From Rhizoctonia solani (Eukaryota > Basidiomycota > Agaricomycetes > Cantharellales > Ceratobasidiaceae), in the NCBI RefSeq assembly GCF_016906535.1, contig NC_057373.1, positions 2,852,001 through 2,916,000 of the forward strand: 64,000 nt of DNA, read 5' to 3'. The translations under genes were made by a program, and so were the position numbers. Below, one piece after another: positions 1 through 12,326 of the stretch (position 1 is its first letter; each line of letters opens with the position of its first letter). The notes beneath the pieces were generated by a model. It worked only from the letters and a program-made list of their open reading frames with translations, did not search any database and was not told the DNA's origin.

Positions 1-860
1 CGACTGCTCAACCTACTCCTATAACTCCCGCATTGTCAGTGTCGTCGCCCGGGGCCGGCCCATCCTCGATCTCTCAGAACGCATTTAACCAGGGCTCCCT
101 ATTTACGTCATACCGCGACCCGTCGGCATCTTACAGCCTTGGTCATCCATTTGGCGACTTTAATGCCTTTGGCACTCCTTCCAACGGTGGGATTGCGGAA
201 GACTTTGGGATGGATTTTGGCATAGATATGTCTAGTATCAGCAATCACGACCTAGGTGCTTTTGGACTCGGCAATGACTTTGACGATTTGTTCGGTGGAC
301 AGCTGGGCGCGCTTGACGGGACAAACTCCTATGGTGGGGTAGGATCCATAGGCAGCCCTTCGTCAGCGGGAGTGATGACCAGTGCACCAACGCCCCAAAC
401 CACGAGCACTTCGGCCGCACCTACCCCAGCATCTACCCAGCCCCCCTTGATCATCGATGGTTTACCCAGCGCAGGCGAATCGGCGCGTGTCGAGTGCTCG
501 ATAAAGGCGCCCTCTGCCAGCGACTGGAGGCGCTGTCCCAAGACAAAACAAGATTTTGTTGAATTGGTCCGGAGGGATAGCAGCAATCAGCCGAGCACTT
601 TTGGTCCCCCTCTCACCAGTGATGACAAGGCACAAATCGAGCAAGATTGGCAACAGTTTACCCAGCGTCCCGAGTTGAAGGTAATTATTTCTGATGGAAT
701 CAAATGAGGCGTGGACTAACTATCCATAAAGGAACTCGACGTGGATCACCTGTGTTACGAACTTTTTGACAAGGCACAATGCACTGAACTTAAGACACGT
801 ATGAAGCAGTCGATGATGCGTATAGCCAAGGACATGGCCGGCGGACAAAATCCAGCTTAG
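1..860 (+). CDS. yap1: Yap1/Pap1-type bZIP regulator, C-terminal part (5' end outside window)
   Basis: The reading frame is open from base 3, so the N-terminus and any bZIP lie off the left edge. The visible part is a Ser/Gly/Pro-rich acidic region followed by two cysteine clusters. One is ECSIKAPSASDWRRC. The other, after a 51-nt intron (681-731), is DVDHLCYELFDKAQC, ending at TAG 858-860. The second cluster closely resembles the C-terminal cysteine-rich domain of Yap1/Pap1, which senses peroxide through disulfides that mask a nuclear export signal. From the family, the likely role is a redox-controlled activator of antioxidant genes. No bZIP can be seen here, so the family call rests on the cysteine domain and the low-complexity activation region. 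Confidence 0.72.
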
Positions 861-1212
861 TCTGCCATCCGTCTGTGACCACATTCGATTAGAATAGCCA
901 TGTGTATTTTCTGTCTTGCATCGAGTCTGTATCTTCACAATCTTGTGCTTTCGTTTCACATTTCTGTCTGGCCGGCTACTCCAGTTTGTAATCTAACATT
1001 CATGGATAGGTTGCTATGCAGCGGAGTATGGTTTATTTTGATTTAGTCAATAATGTATCATATTAGGTGTTCTTGCTCAATGCCATTGTCGCGTAAAAAC
1101 CCGCACCTTTTTTAACAAACAGAACCAGTTCATATTCAAAAATCCAAGAATATACATGATACGTGTAACCGATAACCGATAAATCTACAGTATAAACCCC
1201 CTTGCCTTTTCT
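861..1212. other. Convergent 3' intergenic region
   Basis: This AT-rich spacer separates the ends of two convergent genes, the Yap1-type factor and GET3. It presumably holds both 3' UTRs. I see no open frame with coding character and no RNA gene. Confidence 0.6.
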
Positions 1213-2644
1213 CTACTGGACGGGCACATAGGGTTCCACGAGCATCTTTGAGAATGACTTGAGTTTCTCAGGCCCTCTGACTTCTTCGGTCAGAAGTGGG
1301 AGGGTGATGATATGAAAGAATTCATCGTAAAGTTCATGCGCTTCGGCAAGATATTTTTGCTGCATATTGTATCGCACATTGCAGTGCTCGCAGTCCGATG
1401 CTATGTAATGTCGTTAGTGTTGAGGGTTCTATGCGTGGAACCGAGCCAACTCACTTTTCTTCGGGAAGAGCAATTGATTCACCACAATGTTATGCGTGTC
1501 AATACCATATGTGGTTAGCTCCTGGACAAGTCGCTCCGTCTCATAAAGCGACAAGAATTCAGAAATGCACACGCAGACAAACGTGGTTTTTTCCTACGAT
1601 ACGTGAGCAACTTCTTCCCTACCCTACTTGGCAACCACCATTGGGCACCACAAAAACAAGAACTCACAGGATCTTTAAATTGCTGGTTGACCTCGGTGAT
1701 AATGGCCCTCATACCATCCAATTTGGCAAACATGTCTTCCTGCTGCCCTGCGCCCGGCCCGCCCATCATTGCGGATACCTGCTGGAGCATAGGTCCGAAT
1801 CGACCGGACAGGGACGAAATTTTACCCAGTGCCTTTTCTAGAACGGAGGGGAAAGATAGGAAGCGGAGAGTGTGGCCCGTCGGTGCGGTATCGAAAACGA
1901 TGACCGAGTATTCCATTGATTTGACGTGTCTATCATCCCGGAGCAATTAAATTAAGATGGAGGGGAGGAGTGAGTGAGTGAGTGGCAAGAGGGGCGATAT
2001 TAGACTCACTTCATGATCTCCGCGAAACCCATCGCTTCGTCCACGCCCGGAATCGCGAACGCCAGGTCTTGCATCATGGAGCCCATTGCGCCCTGATTGT
2101 CCGCTGTTCGTGCAGAACGTGAATCGAGGAACCGAGCGCTTGGTTTAGATAAACTTACACTGTTCGATCATTTCTTGTATAGAACTTGTAGGGTCAAGTT
2201 CCATTGCGTACAGGTTGTCAAAGCCATTGACCTTGGTAGCCTCTTTAGAGAACTTTTGGCCGAATGCATCTGATAGATTATGGGCTGGATCGGTGGACTA
2301 GTGGTACTTGGTATCAATGTTCTGCAAAAAAAGTTTTTGGCTGGCACTTACGATTAAGAGTACCGACTCCCTAACTGCGGCCAACTGGATCGCAAGCGAG
2401 CAACTGGTGGTCGTCTTTCCTGAACGGAATGATATGTAAAGAAGTGGTCCCTTTTACCGATTCAGGAACTAAACATGCGTACCGACACCACCCTTTCCAC
2501 CTATATAGCACCAAAAACGTGATGAGACACAGGAGTCATAGGGAAAGATACTCTGTTTCACGAACCGCAAAATATCCATTTCAACGTCTTTTGGTCCAGT
2601 ACATTCTCTAATGTTGGGGGAAGTGTCTCAAGTTCTCCGGCCAT
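1213..2644 (-). CDS. GET3: GET3 ATPase, tail-anchored protein targeting
   Basis: Get3 is the cytosolic ATPase that carries tail-anchored membrane proteins to the ER receptor Get1/Get2. Spliced exons give a full-length protein from [10 protein letters not shown] to a C-terminus ending VEPYVPVQ. The deviant Walker A motif GKGGVGKTT is assembled across two introns. It is followed by [16 protein letters not shown] (switch I) and [16 protein letters not shown] (switch II), a Met-rich helical segment with MMGG, and a late NCEHCN zinc motif (CxxC), as in the dimeric Get3/TRC40 family. About six short introns are needed. One carries a GAGT tandem repeat near 1966-1983. The first ATG in the family frame is at 2644. 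The call is secure; exact borders are predictions. Confidence 0.93.
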
Positions 2645-2931
2645 GGTAGCTGCTCGAGTAAGGGAGGTGTGGTGGAAAGAGGTGTGTATGCAATGTGCAC
2701 GTAGGCGCAGCCAGGGCTCGAAGAGACGTGTGTGCTTACGTAAACGCGTTTGAGTTTGGCCTCGAATGTGGGATGTTCTTCCAGGGGCTTCTAGATTAAC
2801 GCTATGTAGCACTGTACACACAAAAATATGCGAAAAACGACAGCATGGATATGTGAACTAGGGACGTGTATATTACACAGCGTAAAAGCGTCACGACGAT
2901 AGCATGCAACTGGGTCACCAGGCTTATTATG

Positions 2932-4318
2932 TTATCTACGGACACTCACGCTCCTCCGTTGCCCAGGTACTTCCGAAGAGGCACGAATCATTTTAGGCCC
3001 CGAATCTCCTTGTCCTTCATTCCATCCTGCACTCCCCCATTCTGGCGGCATTACGGCGTAGGGCGCATGATATGGGTAAGGCGGAGCCTGGTATTCCGGC
3101 TGGTGTGGTGGTGGTGCGGGGCGCATCCATGAAGCAGAGACGTTAATAAATAGGACTAGGAAAGCCAGTGTCGAGACGCTGAAACCCTGGGTGATCATGA
3201 ATTGTTAATTAAATTAAGCAAATTGAATACAAGTCACATACCAGCGTCTTCCATGTGATTGGTTCTACAAATCCGTTTACCACTTCCGCTAATGTTTCTG
3301 CAGCGATGCGAGTACGCCCAACGATACTCGCATCCCGTTTCATGCATCTCGCCCATTCGTCACAGAATTGTTTCATGTGTGGTACTCTTTCATCTTCCTT
3401 CTCACACTTGTTGAGAGTAAACTGACTGGTGCACTGTGTGATTTGGGCGGCATTTTCTATGAATCAAGAGTGAGGATAGTTAAGATGGAGTAGAGTAGAT
3501 ACTCACCTCCCATGTAAACCGAAATATTGTCCTCAATATCACGACGAACGGTCACAATGATGATCACGAGAATATACAAGAAGCCAAGGATCAGTGAAGT
3601 GTTGAATATGACTCTCACGTATCCGAGGAGTATGTGAGGAGCATAGGGAGATGTAGCCTGAACTGGAGCACTTGGTGCATTGACATGCATCGTGTAGTGA
3701 TTTGACAACATTCGAGGCCCAGCATACCTATCCTCCTCCGCTGATGCTTCAGACTCGCTTCCCTCGTCTACAGGTGCACTCGTAGCTCGTCTGGGACGCC
3801 TCCTTACTTGATAAGGTTGCTTTCGGGCCTTGACAACGGGCAAGGGGGCAAGTGTACCTTCATCCAACTCTGACCCATAATTGGTAACCTGCGCCTTTTG
3901 AGGGCTGCTTGGGGCCGATTTTATTTTTTTCGGAGAGGATGGATCGATGCTCTCCATAGTAACGTCTGCGATCTCTGGCTCAGGCATCGCATTGGACTTT
4001 GTCGGCTGTTAGGAACAGGCATGCAGAACGTAGCGCTTGGCTCTCTTACCCGTGGATTCCAGCTACCAGCTGCACCAGCAAATCCTCCGGCAAACGAAGG
4101 CTGGTTGTATCCAGGTTGTGGTGTGGGGAAAGAGGGGCTCCGTGAGCCTAGTCTTCAATGTTATTACTTACAACGGGTACATGATAGAATTAGCGACACG
4201 TACTGGATGCTATTGATGTTACAAATGGACTACCTGGAGCATAAACGTTACGATCGGCGCTGTCATAGGTATAGTCCATGGGAGCCTCTTTGCTCCTACG
4301 TTCAAAAGGTCGCGGCAT
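2932..4318 (-). CDS. brl1: Brl1/Brr6 nuclear-envelope protein
   Basis: The protein starts MPRPFERRSKEAP and has a long disordered N-terminal half with basic Ser/Pro segments. A transmembrane helix follows (FNTSLILGFLYILVIIIVTV). Then comes a lumenal cysteine-rich domain with CTSQFTLNKCEKEDERVP, CDEWARC and a conserved helix ending GFVEPITWKTL, and a second membrane helix (GFSVSTLAFLVLFINVS). That arrangement of two helices flanking four cysteines is the Brl1/Brr6 disulfide domain, which acts in nuclear pore assembly and nuclear membrane lipid homeostasis. The tail is Pro/Tyr-rich and ends VSVRR at TAA 2932-2934. A perfect GTGAGT donor sits just before that stop, so a further exon is possible. 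The gene is divergent from Ku80. Confidence 0.85.
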
Positions 4319-4435
4319 GATGTAGTTGAACGAGGCGCAAAGAGTAGGATGCGGTAAGCGAGCCAATGTCACGTGATATGCAGGAGAGCGCGTCGGACAA
4401 GCATCGCGGTCCATCCTCTGTAAATAACTACCACC
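4319..4435. promoter_or_regulatory. Compact bidirectional promoter, brl1 and ku80
   Basis: Only 117 bp separate the predicted start codons of the two divergent genes, so both promoters and 5' UTRs must share it. A CCAAT box (4363-4367) and an adjoining palindromic CACGTG E-box (4370-4375) are visible. They could bind HAP and bHLH factors; function is inferred. Confidence 0.5.
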
Positions 4436-7400
4436 ATGCCGACTGACCGCGCCGGGGTAAGCCACCTTAACCAAAACATATCCATGTATATTAAATGGTA
4501 TCAAATTAGTATACCGTCACGATGTTTGTCGTGGACGTGTCTCCATCCATGGAGACTATGCGGACGGTATTCCTCGAGCCTGCGGAAGACGGAACCGAAA
4601 GAACCAAAGAGGTGACTCATTTAGAATGGTCACTACAGTATGTGATGCTCAAGGTTCAGGAAATGGTACGCATGGAGGAATAAATATCTTTCTGCATTGA
4701 CGATGAGCAACCAGATACACAATGGACGCAAAACAGACCAGTGTGGTGTTATCTTGTTTGGGACAGAAGGTTATAAACAACGCTACTCTTACCCAAAAAC
4801 ATTCTCATACGGTATCCCAAATCTAGAAACCAATAACGTCGTGGAAGATGCACATCCCGGGGAAGGATACACAAATATTATCGAGTACATTCCGATTGCT
4901 CACCCCACACCTGCCACATTAAGCAAGATAGCGGCAATTTCCCCGTCTACTCATTTTGGTGACCGTGAGTTCTAATTCTATAGACAAGGTTCCTGGCTCA
5001 GCGTTTACTCGTTTCAGCCATCAACGGGATTATCGTAGCAATCCAAACACAGTCTGAATACCTCGTCAGGAAACCCAGTTGGACACGACGAATGGTGCTT
5101 GTAACGGATGGAGAAACGCCGCTGGAAATCGAAGACTGGGATGCTACAGTCGACAAAATCAACGAACTTGCCATCAATACAACGATTGTGTGAGTTTCAA
5201 CCGCAGTTATCCTGAATAGTAGCTAATCCTAGAGAAGTGGCGTCGACTTCGATGATGAAGACTTCCCCTTTGTCGAGCCTGACAAGTCACCGATTAAGGT
5301 AGGTGCTCATCTGTGTTAATATCCGCGTGATGGTATTCAGCAAAGTGGATTAGCGAGTCAACGAGAACTTCTGGGCTCAATTCATTGAGCGTGTCGAGAA
5401 TGGCCAAATGGGAACTTGTGCATACGCCCTTCATGAAACCTCTCGGCCTGAACCCAGGCCCACAAAGTCGGCCATGAGCAACAATATATTCCGCATTGGA
5501 GATCCTGAATCGGCACAGGAGCAGGCCATTGAAATTGCTGTCAAGACGAGCAAGGCCACTGCTTTGGTTCGACCACACTCCATGAAGAAATTTACCAAGA
5601 GAGAAGTGTAGCTCCTACTCAAGGACGGTCAACCCAAGCTGGCACAGGATTTGATGACTATAGGCAATATGCCGAGCTCAAAAGACGGACCGAATTTATT
5701 GTAAGGTTGCCAAAAAGCGGTAACAAAGAAGAGGGCGAAGATGATGAGGAAGGGGAGGAAGGAAAGCAAGAGTTCCAGGAAGAATCAGTAGACGGAGAAA
5801 CCCTCGTCAAGGCCTTTAAATATGGTTCCACTTGGGTCCCCTGTGAAGAAGGTCATTTCGAAGGGCTACACACACGGAAGGGAATCGAAGTACATGGGTT
5901 TATTCCGGAGTCCAAGGCAAGTATCCATTCTCTAGTTCCGCCATCCATAGACTAACGCAATGCATTTAGTACCGAAGGCATTTCAGCATGGGTGAAGTCC
6001 AGTACATATACGCGGATGTCGGCTCTTCCCGCGCGCAAGTTGCATTCTCCAGTATCGTGCATGCAATGTTCAAACAGGGTCTCATGGCACTTGTGCGCTG
6101 GGTCAATCGCGATGATTCTGACCCAAAGATGGGTGTATGCAAGGCCGAGCCAGGAGAGGTAGATTATATGATGTGGGTGCAGGTGAGTACTGATACGACT
6201 TTTAGCTGATTGAATTTGACTGTTCGCAATTTTCATCCACAGGTTCCTTTTGCCGAAGATATTAGACACTATAGCTTTCCTTCACTGGAACGATATGTAT
6301 CAAAGAAAGGCGAGCTATTGACAGAGCATCCCTACATTCCAACAGACGATATGAGGGCCGCCATGGACAGTTGGGTGGATGGCATGGATCTTACAGACGC
6401 GGGTCCCAAAGATGAGAACGGGTGCGCCAGTTCCGATTTCTTATAATTGGAGCAAGACTGATACCTTTAATCAGTGTCCGAACAGAGTGGTTCGATCTCA
6501 CACAGTCGTTCAACCCTGCCGTTCATCGTATCAAACAAGCACTCTTCCATGGAGCTGTCGTTCCTGACCTCAAAGCCGAACCAGTCCCCCCTCCTCATCC
6601 CGAAGTCACGAAGTATATGGACTCACCAAAGCGAGTGCTCAGGCGTTCGAAATTAGACTTGGAAGAGTGTATACAATTATTCAACGTTAAAGAAGGTTTG
6701 TCACCACCATCTCGTGATGCACTTGCATTTGGTTAAATCTCTTCGAATACTCTAGTTCCTCCAAAGATACCGAGGAAGAAAGAGCAGAAAGCCATCCCGG
6801 TAGCCACCGATAACATCGACGTGGATATAGAGGATATTCTTGGCCCAGCTGTCACCAAATCAACACCTGCACCAACTCAGGCTCAACCCAGGTCTAAACG
6901 TGCAACTGCTCCCGAAAAACAGCCTTCTCGAAAACCCGATCGGTCACTACCGTCTCCTACGCCTTCCTTTGCAGAGCTACCAAGTGCCTTTCATTCCACT
7001 CCCAAGCCCGATGCTAGGCCCAACCCGAACAGAATCATTAGCAATTCACGCCCACTTGCAGACTTCAAAAAGAATATCGAGGCTCAGGGAGATCTCGTTA
7101 GCAAAGCTGTCGAAGACATGTGTGCAGTCATACCCGAGATTGTGGGATCTTCTTTTAGCACGCAGAGGTATGGTGAAGCTCTGGAATGTATGCAAGCTCT
7201 CCGGGAAGTGGCACTTAAAGTAAGGCTCCGGTTTTATTTCATCCATGGATCAACTGAATAATTATGCGGTAGGAAGACGAAATCGACGCTTGGAATGGGT
7301 AAGAGGTTTAAAAGAGTGACTGTATGCACTTACTTATCATTGTACGAACAGTTTTTTACGGAAGTTAAAGGCATTATGCAAGTCCCCTACATCCCGGAAT

Positions 7401-7593
7401 AAGGATTTTTGGCAACATGTTCAAAAAATTGGGCGTGAAATAAGCCTAATCAGCGACACCGAGGCAGAAGAAAACGAAGGAATGAGCGACGTGACAGATC
7501 GAGCTGCAGCTCAAGTGAGTAAACGTCTATCATCCACTTGTTTTTGACCGGATGCGAACTGAGTACCTCCCTGAATAGTTTATAAAGACCTAG
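4436..7593 (+). CDS. ku80: Ku80 (Ku86) DNA end-binding subunit, with an apparent frameshift
   Basis: Ku80 pairs with Ku70 to bind DNA ends for non-homologous end joining and to protect telomeres. A 21-nt first exon (MPTDRAG) splices over a 53-nt intron to YTVTMFVVDVSPSM, the start of the von Willebrand-like domain. Later exons give the beta-barrel and bridge region (VNENFWAQFIERVENGQ, LVKAFKYGSTWVP, FSMGEVQYIYAD, SPKRVLRRSKLD). The C-terminal arm follows (DFWQHVQKIGREISLIS), ending QFIKT at TAG 7591-7593. One intron (5917-5969) needs GC-AG borders. The frame ending KKFTKREV hits TAG at 5609-5611. The conserved continuation RQYAELKRRTEF resumes in the -1 frame, and no intron I can draw repairs it. 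It is either a real lesion or a sequence error; the rest of the gene looks intact. Confidence 0.88.
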
Positions 7594-7755
7594 CACCCAC
7601 ATTAGGCTTTATTTTTATCTATTACACTAAATTATACCTAACCTGCACACAGCTTGTTAATTAGAGTATATAAATTCATTGGTAGTTTTCTTTTCATGAG
7701 TACACATGGACAGACTAAAAACTGACCGCAAATAAAGAAAAAATACAATGAGAAA

Positions 7756-9728
7756 TTATGCAATGTAAGTCGATGCAGAAACGTTTCCACCGCGGCCAGT
7801 CCAGTTGATGTCTGGGCAACGCAAATCGTAAGCCAAGGTGAGACCCATCAACAAAAGGATATTAACTTACGGATATCCTTGCCCTCGGGTAGACGCTCGT
7901 TCTCCTTTCCGGGCAAGACACGGAAAGTGTGCGCACCAAAGTAGTCGCGCTGGGCCTGGAGGATGTTGGCCGAAACGACCTCGGAGCGGTAGCCATCGAA
8001 GAAAGCGAGCGCAGTGCTGAACGCCGGAGTAGGAATACCCCAGAGGGTAGCCTGTGCGTTGACTCGTCGCCAGCCGGGCTGGGCATTGTGGATAGCCTTC
8101 TTGAAGAAGTCATCGAACAGGAGGGACTCGAGTTCGTGGTTCTTCTCATATGCCTTAGTGATATCGTTCAAGAAGACCGACTACCAAATCGAGATTAACC
8201 CGGAGAAACCCTCATCGAGAGTACACAACCTTACCTTGATGATGCAACCGCCACGCCAGATACGGGCGATGCCGGCGTAGTTGAGATCCCATTCGAGCTA
8301 GATCAAGAAACTATTTTCAGCACATGTCAGGTTTGATTATTACGGTACCAACCTCCTTGGCAGTTTGACGCATCAACATGAATCCCTGGGTGTAGGAAAT
8401 GATCTTGCTGGCGTACAAGGCCTGTTCAAGGTCGTCGATGAATTGTTGCTTGTCGCCACGGAACTCCTCGCGAACGGGGCCGTTCAAGACCTTGGAGGCA
8501 CGAGTACGTTCGTCCTTGATCGCAGACAAGCATCGGGCAAAGACCGCCTCACCGATGAGGGTGACTAAACAAATTTAGTATCCAACCCTTCTTGACTCCA
8601 TCATTAACCTACCAGGAATACCAGCGTCAAGAGCGTTGACGGCAGTCCACTTGCCAGTACCCTTTTGTCCGGCCTTGTCGAGGATCTTGGTAACCATGGG
8701 TTCACCATCCTCGTCCTTGAACTTGAGAATGTTGGTGGTGATCTCGATCAAGAAGGAATCAAGGACGCCCTTGTTCCATTTCTCGAAAATGCCGGCAATC
8801 TCATCTTCAGGAAGACCGAGACCGCGCTTGAGGATGTCATAGGCCTCGGCGATGAGTTGCATGTCACCATACTCAATACCTGATCAAGAGTTAGATGATG
8901 AAATAAACCAATGACATAATGTTTACCGTTGTGAACCATCTTGACGTAGTGACCAGCACCAGTAGGACCCATCCAGTCGCAGCACGGGTCGGGTCCAACC
9001 TGAGCGGCGGTCTTTTGGAAGATCTCCTTGATCGCGGGCCAGGCAGCTTCATTGCCACCAGGCATCAAGCTAGGTCCGTGGCTGATAAAATGCTGTTAGA
9101 AAAGCTTATTTGGGTTTATATATGCGCTTACCGAGCGCCCTCTTCACCACCAGAGACACCAGAGCCGACGAACAAGAGGCCCTTGGCTCGAGGTCCTTGG
9201 CGCGGCGGATAGAGTCAGGGTAGTAAGAGTTTCCTCCGTCAATGATAATATCGCCTTGTTCAAGGTGGGGGCTGAGCTGCTCGATGAAGGCATCGACAGC
9301 AACACCAGCCTTGACAAGGAGAATGATCTTGCGGGGGCGCTTGAGCTTGGCCACAAGTTCCTCGATCGAGTAAGCGCCAACAATGTTGGTGCCTAAATGC
9401 GCGTTTCTCAGTTCCTTTCAAAGCTCAAATAAAGTACTTTGACCTACCCTTGGCCTCATTTTGCAAGAAGTCATCGACCTTGGAGGTGGTACGGTTGTAG
9501 GCGACAACGGTGAAGCCCTTGTCGTTCATGTTCAAGATCAAGTTTTGACCCTATTCAGAATATCAGCAAGCATTCAACCAGACATGGCAGCTCATGTACA
9601 CACCATGACAGCCAAACCGATGAGACCAATATCGCCACTAGGAAAGAGAGCATATGAGTTGAGAGCGCGTCAATGGACTCGAGTAGGGTCCAGAATGATG
9701 TGATGTCTACTTACACTGGGGCAGCCAT
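7756..9728 (-). CDS. GND1: 6-phosphogluconate dehydrogenase, decarboxylating
   Basis: This enzyme oxidises 6-phosphogluconate to ribulose 5-phosphate and CO2 with NADP+, the NADPH-yielding third step of the oxidative pentose phosphate pathway in the cytosol. The N-terminus [17 protein letters not shown] carries the Rossmann glycine motif. It is followed by [32 protein letters not shown], the catalytic-domain segment [12 protein letters not shown], and a late [18 protein letters not shown]. The C-terminus reads [18 protein letters not shown] before TAA 7756-7758. About nine short introns break the gene. The length is as expected for the roughly 490-residue family. It is a single complete copy, and all introns I checked had GT-AG borders. 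Confidence 0.95.
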
Positions 9729-10327
9729 TGTTGTGTGGTTTAATATGGATCGGAGTCGTTGGTTCGTGGTAAAGATAGTCTGACAGGACAGACGGGAGAC
9801 GATGGGACCTGTCGGGCGCAGAGCGATCGATTTTGAGCGCACCAGTCCGTTCCCACGGCTCCATCCGCCCGGAATCAATTCCTTCCCACGGCCCGCGCCT
9901 CCGCATCTTGTCTCATATCCCCAGGCATCTCGTCTTGACTCAGGATAAATAATCCATATTCTTACTTTGCCACTGCCTTTGTAAGGGACTATCTACCCTT
10001 ATATCAGGCTTCTATTGCGGGAGGCGAGGTACATAACGGGCGTTACTATCTCACGCTCAGAGCTACTATGAAAGCATTCTATCTTCTTGCGCATACAGCA
10101 TTCAGCTGCAGACTATACCCCACAGCCTCACTGAGAACATGCACTCTCGGCAGTGACGTACCGAAGCATGTTCTCGATCATGCGCCGATAACCTCACCTC
10201 AGTCGAATGAAAATCCTTGATTCTTTAACCACTTGCAACATCTTGACCATAATCTCTGAACGAACATATTGATAGTATCTATGGCTGCACGCATCGTACA
10301 ACTAAAATAAACATTGTGGTTGTCGAA
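9729..10327. other. Intergenic: GND1 upstream region and F-box A 3' region
   Basis: This 600-bp stretch lies between the 5' end of 6-phosphogluconate dehydrogenase and the 3' end of the next F-box gene, both on the minus strand. The half nearest GND1 is GC-rich. No gene or repeat is evident. Confidence 0.5.
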
Positions 10328-12326
10328 CTAGTTGAACGAATATACTATCAACGATGATTCTCGCCCGCGCCTTTGCTACATGGAAGGGTCAGTGTTGTGC
10401 TCATTCTATACACAAAACAGTAAATACCTGGGCCATTAAAACTAGGTGAAACATTGAAAAGTCAGCAAAGTACTGCGCACAAGAGGTGCGGTGTCGACTC
10501 ACTGTGTTCATCATCTACCATTACATAGTAGTGCTGATCCAGCCTCTCATTGATCAAGGTCTTGCGTAATGCAAAAGGTGTGTCGGCAGCATGTTCGCCT
10601 TCAACAAATGTATTCCGAAGAGAAGGCCCATCACTCCAGGTACCTAATACTGTATCCGTCTTGGGATAGAATATCTCGATCTCCGATTCGGTCAATAAGA
10701 TTTCACGCTTGTTTCGAATAGGATCGAAATCGAAAAGGCAGAGAGATGAGCGCCTACGCAGTAGGGCGGCAGTTATTTCGTTCAAATCGCTATCGTCGTC
10801 GGTATGGTCAAGACCGACGCTAACGACGCGTTGCCCATATACATAACACTCATTTCCTGTGTACAATAGGTCAGTGTCCACCCAAGAAGTCCCTTTCACC
10901 CAATTCTCCCATGGGATGTTGAGCACCGGTTTGTCTGTAGGCCCCTCAAGTAAATGCGTGACGGCATCAATAAGATCCGTAAATTGGATGTAGAGAGTGC
11001 TCTCCATCTCGTCAATTGGGATTACTCCAGGTGATTTCATCTTCAAACAAAGAACTCGACTTTCAGGTGCCAAATCGAACAGTTTAGGACGACTATCATG
11101 CCGGGTAGCTGATCGGAAAGAGGGTCCAGGTGCAGGGTCACACCGGCATGACAACCCTTGAAGGTAAAGGAAAGGACTGCTCGAATCTGGGAGTTCAAAA
11201 GTCGCAATTTGACGAGCCCCTTCAGCTGGATTATCGTCATTGGGTTCGTTAAACGTAAAGACCGCCATTTTTCCATGCGTCCTGGGATGAAGTAGCCCAA
11301 CACCGCCCGTGGACACAACTTCGAGATACGGAATTAGTATCAGTTGATCAGAAAGGAACGTAAAAGTTTTGGCTCCAGGTTTCCATGGCTCGATGTACTT
11401 GTACCGGTGTAATCAGGTTGCTTGGGTCGTGAACACATGCAGGCTTCCACTTACTGTAACGTCTTTCCCAGTAGTCCAATCCCAAACCCTCAACTTGAAT
11501 TTATCCGACCCAGAGGCATTAGTAACCAAAAATTGTACAGCCAAGTACCTCCCGACTATTTGGAAATAAAAGGAAGAGGTGGTGCGTCTGTATGAAGGAG
11601 TACTATAGTTAATCGTCGGTCGTGCTGCGTCTGGGTGTGGTTCATTGGTCCCAAGGGTCCGCAAGTGAATCGTAAAATGGTGTGTTCGATCAGGTTCACC
11701 CTCGTTGATTCCGGCTGAGTTTGGATAGAGAACGGTTTGGTTGGACTCGAGTAGGACAAGCAAGTCATATTCGGGTTGCATAACAAAATCCCTCGTGTCT
11801 ACGCCAAGATCGTCAAACGACCATTGCTTCCATGGGATATCCTTGTTGACCGAAGGGATCTGATAGAGGTCTAGCCGACGAGTGTATTGTCCGCCAGGAA
11901 AAGAAGATCCTTGTGCATAAACACCCCCACAATAGTCGTATGTTGAAGTATCACCGTTGGGATTTCTCTTTTTGAGTGGGTAGACATCGACTTGTGTCCA
12001 CGAGGTGCTCTTCCATCTTTTTTGATGTTGCTTGAGAAGCTGTACTTTCTCGGTACTCAGGAGGTCGCGGCGAGGATTACCAGGAGCTACATAGCCGAAG
12101 GAATACAGTTCAATGAGATATTGGAGTTCGGCCGAATCGTCTATAAGGCGTTTGAATAGTTGGCACACCTGTCCGTTCAAAGCAATATATTTAAGAGCGC
12201 GCAGTTATGATGAGCGGATTGGTTATGACTCACCTGATACCACTTCAACAAATCCTTCGCTGGTGTGCGCACAAAGATACAAAGTATAATCTCCTTGGGG
12301 AGACCCAGAAACAGGGAAGTAGTCAT
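10328..12326 (-). CDS. F-box protein, tandem paralogue A
   Basis: Exon 1 encodes MTTSLFLGLPKEIILCIF and continues to LLKWYQ. After a short intron comes VCQLFKRLIDDSAELQYL, together a recognisable F-box, which recruits substrates to SCF ubiquitin ligases through Skp1. The rest is a roughly 500-residue region with no named domain that I recognise. It has repeated Trp-containing segments (IPWKQW, WDWTTGK, IPWENW) suggestive of a beta-propeller-like fold. By matching paralogue B I extended the 3' end past the obvious stop through two small introns to LIVYSFN and TAG at 10328. Layout and intron positions match paralogue B at 12871-14838, so this is a tandem duplicate. The substrate is unknown. Confidence 0.75.
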
